Notes under the pieces: model-generated
Database searches by the model: none
The model's input: the letters and a program-made list of their open reading frames with translations, nothing else
Told to the model about the DNA's origin: nothing
Source: a virus
Length of the DNA: 47,993 bases
IMG/VR virus record: IMGVR_UViG_3300037520_001079
Coordinates: 1-47,993 of that record
Direction: 5' to 3' (one strand)
Translations under genes and position numbers: made by a program
Shown here: one piece after another, positions 44,409 through 47,993 of the stretch
Layout: every line of letters begins with the position of its first letter
How positions within the stretch are numbered: the first letter of the stretch is position 1

Positions 44409-44801
44409 ATGGACAAAATCTTCGGCTACGAAATCAGAACTCCCTACGACTCGGAATTGGATTTCTTCAGAAAGAACTTGGACACCACCGGCATGGCCAC
44501 TGAAGACGGCCGGATCATCCTCAACCCCTTCTCTGACTTGGACCCAGCGTCCCAGAAGTCCGTTGCCACGAACGAGGCTGCACGGCTCTTGATGTGGGAA
44601 AACAAGATCAAGCCAGACTTCGATGTGACCGAGGAACAGAGGAGTAAATTCAAGGGAACCGCATACGAGGAGAACGAGGAAGCATTGAAGGAGACGATCC
44701 TCGCCAGGGCTATTGCAGGAGACCCGTCGGCTGGGAAACTCACGGCCCGTCAGAAAGAGTGGGCGAATCTGGTCGGGTCTCAGCTTCGGGCGCGTAAATA
44801 A
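44409..44801 (+). CDS. Conserved phage protein, unknown
   Basis: 130 residues from ATG 44409. MDKIFGYEIRTPYDSELDFF, then GMATEDGRIILNPFSDLDPA, VATNEAARLLMWENKIKPDF and the end SAGKLTARQKEWANLVGSQL. The pattern ...DGRIILNP......K..V..NEAARL.M...K and LT..Q......... is familiar from phage genomes, with no function known. It lacks a Shine-Dalgarno and follows the promoter candidate closely. Confidence 0.72.
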   Translation: MDKIFGYEIRTPYDSELDFFRKNLDTTGMATEDGRIILNPFSDLDPASQKSVATNEAARLLMWENKIKPDFDVTEEQRSKFKGTAYEENEEALKETILARAIAGDPSAGKLTARQKEWANLVGSQLRARK

Positions 44802-44805
44802 TAAA

Positions 44806-45024
44806 ATGAAAGCCACCCTGGAGTTCAACCTACCCCAAGACGACGAGGCCCTCACCGACGCCCGGCAGGGGTCCGATTGGAAGTGGGCGGTCGATGACCT
44901 CTTCAACTACCTCCGATCCGAGACCAAGCACGCCGACCACTCGGCCGAGGAATATGCGATCTTCGATAAGGTCCGCGAGAAGCTCGCTGAGATCCTCGAA
45001 GAGCGGGATCTGAGGCGTTGGTAA
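44806..45024 (+). CDS. Small conserved phage protein
   Basis: 72 residues from ATG 44806. MKATLEFNLPQDDEALTDAR, then WKWAVDDLFNYLRSETKHAD and FDKVREKLAEILEERDLRRW. The form MKA.LEFNLPED..E...A..G......L.D....LR...K...... is one I recognise as a common phage accessory protein of unknown function, acidic and helical. The gene lies four bases after the previous stop and shares one base with the next start (TAATG). Confidence 0.78.
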   Translation: MKATLEFNLPQDDEALTDARQGSDWKWAVDDLFNYLRSETKHADHSAEEYAIFDKVREKLAEILEERDLRRW

Positions 45025-45173
45025 TGTCCGGCTGGCTGATCGCGGCGACCGGCGTGGCCTACGCTTGGGTTGCGATTGAGATGGCGTTATCCGGTAAGTG
45101 GCCGTTGGCGATCGTCTGGGCCGGATATGCCTTCGCCCAGATCGGGCTCTATATCGTCAGCCGGCAGGGCTGA
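45024..45173 (+). CDS. 49-aa two-helix membrane protein
   Basis: 49 residues: MSGWLIAATGVAYAWVAIEM, ALSGKWPLAIVWAGYAFAQI and GLYIVSRQG. Two hydrophobic helices separated by a short SGKWP turn, so both termini face the same side. I have seen this layout (MSGW......Y..VA...AL.G......V..GYA..N.GL) as a small conserved phage membrane protein. Possible superinfection or lysis role; unproven. Confidence 0.7.
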   Translation: MSGWLIAATGVAYAWVAIEMALSGKWPLAIVWAGYAFAQIGLYIVSRQG

Positions 45174-45666
45174 TTTCGATACAGGTCTCCCGAATAGGCT
45201 CGATTTCGAGGGGGTGACCTCGTCTTCCCCCACGTCACCCCCACGTCTTCCCCCAGGGCTAAGTCACTGACGGACAGTATACTTATGTCGAAAAGGGGGT
45301 GAGGGGGTGAACCCTTATCTTTTCTCTCTACAAAATATATATTATATACCCCACGGGATTTCCACCCGGACGAGAAATACCACCACGGGTGGTCCCCCCG
45401 AAGTTCCCCCCTCTTCCCCCTCGCGGGGTTAAGTGCCTCGCGTCGAATGACTTAACTGGGGGGAAACTCACAAAAGGGGGGTGGGGTGACTTTTCGTTAC
45501 CCCCACGAGCCCAGAACCATGTATCATGTTCCTCTGTAGCGTGCACCTTGAGCCTTGAAGCCGAACCTTTCGACTTCATCGAACAGTCGATCGACTGCAT
45601 GAAGTGAGCAATCTGGCCCCGATCTCCAAGCCAAACTTGGACTACTGCGTAAAAGCTACTCCGCGG
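45174..45666 (+). other. G/C-tract-rich gap between convergent operons, candidate origin
   Basis: 493 bases without a credible gene, between the 3' ends of a rightward and a leftward gene set. It has many C or G runs of 4-6 with repeats: GGGGGTGA at 45209, 45294 and 45302 (with a related GGGGTGACTT near 45482), CTTCCCCC several times, CCCCCACG twice. In the middle is an AT-rich run (ACAAAATATATATTATATAC, 45330-45349). The strand asymmetry switches from C-rich to G-rich several times. Repeats beside an AT-rich unwinding-type segment suggest an origin or packaging region; there is also short-hairpin potential (CCACCACGGGTGGT, 45382-45395). Confidence 0.4.
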
Positions 45667-46092
45667 TCAGATCCACCGAACCACGCAGCCCGCTTCATGG
45701 AACATGGTGCGTGCGGCAGAGAAGCTCTCCTCCCATCGGGGAACCGAGTGCTCCGGGCAGTAGACCTCTTTGATGCCTGCTTGGACTATAGCAGCCGCGC
45801 AGTGGGCGCAGGGCTGGTATGGGTAGACAAAGATCGAGTGGCCCTGGAGAGGCTCCTTGGCCGCGAGGATGGCATTCATCTCCGCGTGCAGGGTGTAGAG
45901 GAGTCGGGTCGGTCGGTCGGCCAATCGGTCGGCCTTGTCCTCGACCCCGCGGGGGAACCCGTTGAAGCCGACCGAGGCGATCGAGCGGTCTGGCCGGACG
46001 ATGACGGCCCCGACCTGGCTACTCGGGTCCTTGGACCATGTGGCAACGTGCGAGGCTAAGTTAATAAACCTCGCGGTCCATTTGGCGTTCAT
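45667..46092 (-). CDS. dCMP (deoxycytidylate) deaminase
   Basis: 141 residues from ATG 46092, start MNAKWTARFINLASHVATWS; the 37-residue upstream open frame is the translation of a tRNA-like element and is rejected. The CDA-fold zinc motifs are HAEMNAIL (catalytic His and Glu) and PCAHCAAAIVQAGI (two Cys), with KDPSSQVGAVIV before them as in dCMP deaminases. The enzyme converts dCMP to dUMP, feeding thymidylate synthesis for DNA replication. It is close to full length. The ARTMFHEAGC stretch near the end is encoded by a copy of the TTCATGG repeat. Confidence 0.88.
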   Translation of the reverse strand: MNAKWTARFINLASHVATWSKDPSSQVGAVIVRPDRSIASVGFNGFPRGVEDKADRLADRPTRLLYTLHAEMNAILAAKEPLQGHSIFVYPYQPCAHCAAAIVQAGIKEVYCPEHSVPRWEESFSAARTMFHEAGCVVRWI

Positions 46093-46102
46093 AGTTTTGA
46101 GG

Positions 46103-46201
46103 CGGCGGTGGCGGGATTCGACACCCGCTCTTGTTACATATTCGTGTGTTATTTTGTAACGCTCCGCTGTCCGGCCGCGTGTCCTTCCACGCCGCACCGC
46201 C
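46103..46201 (-). other. tRNA-like element, degenerate class II form
   Basis: On the minus strand GGCGGTG (46201-46195) pairs perfectly with CACCGCC (46110-46104), followed by G as discriminator. Inside are a D-arm-like GCGTG/CACGC, a long-arm stem GTTACA/TGTAAC and a T-arm-like GCGGG/CCCGC with loop TGTCGAAT (one base longer than normal). No acceptable 5-bp anticodon stem with U33 was found. It could be a decayed tRNA-Ser-like gene or a host tRNA fragment. Confidence 0.35.
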
Positions 46202-46207
46202 ATGAGG

Positions 46208-46468
46208 TCAATCCCATCTTTCGGCGTATGCTTTCACAAACGCTTTAACGCAGTCTTTTTTCCGCGTGTAAAATTTGGTCGCCCGTAGGTCCCAATGCCG
46301 ATCGATGACTACCCATTTCCCAGCCTGTTCACCTTTCGTCTCTTTATGCAGATAATATCGAAGCGGTCTGGCGTGAACCCATTCCCGACCCCAATCGGTA
46401 TCGCTTGTGACGTAGGGGCCGGAATGTTTCGGGGTGGGTATACCCGCAGGTGGTTTTGGTATTCTCAT
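46208..46468 (-). CDS. Small hypothetical protein
   Basis: 86 residues from ATG 46468, next to the stop of the helicase gene. MRIPKPPAGIPTPKHSGPYV, then WGREWVHARPLRYYLHKETK and WDLRATKFYTRKKDCVKAFV. Basic, Trp- and Tyr-rich, with no recognised domain. A nucleic-acid-binding helper of the replication gene upstream is possible but not shown. Confidence 0.6.
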   Translation of the reverse strand: MRIPKPPAGIPTPKHSGPYVTSDTDWGREWVHARPLRYYLHKETKGEQAGKWVVIDRHWDLRATKFYTRKKDCVKAFVKAYAERWD

Positions 46469-46473
46469 ATAGT

Positions 46474-47993
46474 TTAGAACGGGTGGATCTCAGGATCCGG
46501 TTCCGGCTCGGGGAGGTCGGCCTCGGGCTTGGTCAGGCGGTATTTGTTGACCTTCATCTTCCCGTAGCGGCGGGCGATGAGTTGGACGTTCGGGTCGCCC
46601 TGGGCTTGGAGTTCACCTAGTCGGCGTCCGAGGATCCGGACCGGCCATTCGCGGGTGAGGGGATTGTTGTCGAAGACATCATTCATCGACTGGTGGAGGT
46701 CGACGGCGGTGCCTTCCCACGGCTCGTCGGTTCCACGGCGTTCCCACCATGAGTTGAGCATGTCGCGGAGTTCCGCGGTCCGTGAAGCGGCGGCGATCTT
46801 TTCCAGAACCTCGTCGGCGATGTAGCTGCGGACGATGTAGCGGTTGGCCGCATCGATGTATTTGACTGGAACCGTCCAAGCCTTGAGCCAAGCAAGGAAG
46901 GCGGGGAGTTCGCTCTCCACGTCCTTGAGTGCCTCGACGGTCGGGCCTTCCTCGTAGGTCTTCAGCGCAAGGGCGATGATCTTGTCCTTGTTGGAGATAT
47001 CGAGAGCGGGGACGGCCTTGATCGAGACCGGATCGTCGTTGGCCGCGATGACGACTCTCCCGCGCCATTCGACCATGATCGGGGTCAGGTATTTCTCGTG
47101 GTATTTGTGCGTGCCGTGCGCGACGAGCTTCTTGATGGCCGAGGCGTAGCGGTTGGTCTGGGCTTCGGATTCCGCGGCCTTGGTGTCGTCGATGATGGCG
47201 AGCGGGGACTGGAAGAGGTCGGCGTTGAAGCCGTTGCCTTCACCCGAGACGATCGAGGAGAGGTCGGCGTAGCCGCCCATTGCCGGCTTCAGCAGGCGCT
47301 CGATGAAGAAGGTCTTAAAGCAGTGCACCGGACCGACCAAGATCATCGCCTGACCCATGCAGAGTTTCCCCTGTTCCGCGGACTCGTAGAAGCGTTTCAG
47401 CCACGCCATGAAGAATTCTTTGTAGTCGGAGTGGGCGAAGACGTTGTCGAGGATGGCGGCGTAGCGGGGGAACCCGACGCCCCAAGCGTCTGCGGTCTCT
47501 GCGGCCGGCATGATGCGGACGTTTTTGGCGGTGTTAAGGTATTTCTTGCCGCCTTCGAACCAGAGTTCGTTCGGGTTGTAGAGGGACGGGCCTGCACCGT
47601 CCACGCGGCGGTGTTCACGGATGAAGGCTTTGGCACGGTCCATCGGCGACATGGCCGCACCTTTCGGGGCGCGGTCCGAAAACCCGCGGCATTTGAGTTC
47701 GCTGGACAGCATCGCGACCATCTCGTAGCGCCAGATCCCGTCGCCCGCTTTCATAAAGAAGGTCTTCCCGTCGTAGTAGATGTCTTCGAACTGTCCGCTC
47801 TTACTGGCCGAAGTGGACGGTTTGGTATCATTGTCTGATACTTCCGCGCTTTCAGATGAGCCCTCGTTAATGTTCTCTTGAGACCTTTCCGCGGAATCGC
47901 CTGCAACCTTTCCGGCGTCCGGGTTGAAGTAGATCAAGGTCTGAGCCTTGCCCGTATCACGGCGCATACACCCAGGAACCCGGGTCAGGCGCA
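46474..47993 (-). CDS. Primase/helicase, D5-like SF3-type ATPase (5' end outside window)
   Basis: The frame is open to the window end; the piece upstream of ATG 47967 reads RLTRVPGCM, which looks like part of the same protein (RLPG...R..TGK.Q.L.Y.NP pattern of phage primases), so the gene is truncated here. About 506 residues are visible. Walker A is GPVHCFKTFF (around 47311-47335) with Phe in place of the usual Gly before Lys; Walker B is LAIIDDT; a sensor-like VVIAANDDP follows. This matches the DUF5906-type helicase domain found behind phage primases. It would unwind DNA at the phage origin. The C-terminus is Pro/Glu/Asp-rich. Confidence 0.75.
   Translation of the reverse strand, partial: RLTRVPGCMRRDTGKAQTLIYFNPDAGKVAGDSAERSQENINEGSSESAEVSDNDTKPSTSASKSGQFEDIYYDGKTFFMKAGDGIWRYEMVAMLSSELKCRGFSDRAPKGAAMSPMDRAKAFIREHRRVDGAGPSLYNPNELWFEGGKKYLNTAKNVRIMPAAETADAWGVGFPRYAAILDNVFAHSDYKEFFMAWLKRFYESAEQGKLCMGQAMILVGPVHCFKTFFIERLLKPAMGGYADLSSIVSGEGNGFNADLFQSPLAIIDDTKAAESEAQTNRYASAIKKLVAHGTHKYHEKYLTPIMVEWRGRVVIAANDDPVSIKAVPALDISNKDKIIALALKTYEEGPTVEALKDVESELPAFLAWLKAWTVPVKYIDAANRYIVRSYIADEVLEKIAAASRTAELRDMLNSWWERRGTDEPWEGTAVDLHQSMNDVFDNNPLTREWPVRILGRRLGELQAQGDPNVQLIARRYGKMKVNKYRLTKPEADLPEPEPDPEIHPF

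Noticed and set aside
45389-45607. Short open frames in the G/C-tract gap
   Set aside because: Products are Pro/Gly/Ser-rich and reflect base runs; no ribosome-binding site.
46093-46203. 37-codon upstream extension of the dCMP deaminase
   Set aside because: The product (Arg-rich, with AGVESRHRR) is a typical translation of a tRNA-like sequence; the normal family start is at 46092.
1-47993. Integrase, excisionase or clear attachment site
   Set aside because: No tyrosine or serine recombinase motif was seen. The tRNA-like element is not enough for an att site.

Overview
This window is part of a tailed-phage genome, most likely a podovirus. It carries a virion-assembly gene set with very large internal virion proteins, a lysis cassette, a tail-collar fibre, a terminase-small-subunit-like gene, a D5-like primase/helicase and long runs of tiny overlapping genes. 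There is no integrase, portal, large terminase or DNA polymerase here, so the window (GC-rich by eye) is only a segment. The host cannot be proven from the sequence. Two kinds of non-phage-looking repeat (a paired REP-like palindrome at 3648-3713 and scattered TTCATGGTTCATGG-type runs) resemble repeats I recall from Verrucomicrobia and related bacteria, which makes a PVC-group host a reasonable guess and nothing more.

Layout. 1-28171 (+): late genes. The C-terminus of a fibre, two small genes, a lysis cassette (XhlA-like protein, holin-like protein, 47-aa lipoprotein, M15 endolysin), scaffold, a 388-bp control region (terminator, REP pair, promoter candidate, structured leader), major capsid protein, tail/adaptor proteins, a collar-domain fibre, a 988-aa protein with exact 104-residue repeats, a cupin, internal virion proteins and a 3342-aa giant protein that appears to carry two overprinted genes. 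A Cys-rich protein closes this arm. 28134-43407 (-): a long leftward operon. Reading from its start: an unknown helical protein, small cassettes separated by an 18-bp palindrome, an amidoligase and a class II glutamine amidotransferase, then about twenty small acidic proteins each with a GAAAGGAA ribosome-binding leader, a cytosine-5 methyltransferase, a string of coupled small proteins, a glycosyltransferase, a SAM methyltransferase and finally tRNA-Glu(CUC). 43521-45173 (+): terminase-small-like protein and three small conserved genes, with a 45-aa gene on the other strand. 45174-45666: a G/C-tract-rich gap that could be an origin. 45667-47993 (-): dCMP deaminase, a tRNA-like element, a small protein and a primase/helicase cut by the window end.

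How it works together. Gene starts fall into three classes: ATGA-type stop/start overlaps, the GAAAGGAA leader, and starts without Shine-Dalgarno that lie just after a recurrent motif, GTAATAACNCCRYA, which usually supplies the stop codon of the gene before. The most unusual block is 39.4-43.0 kb, where each gene is preceded by the palindrome TGTCCGGAATTCCGGACA and where the amidoligase and glutamine amidotransferase form a predicted amide-bond-forming modification system.
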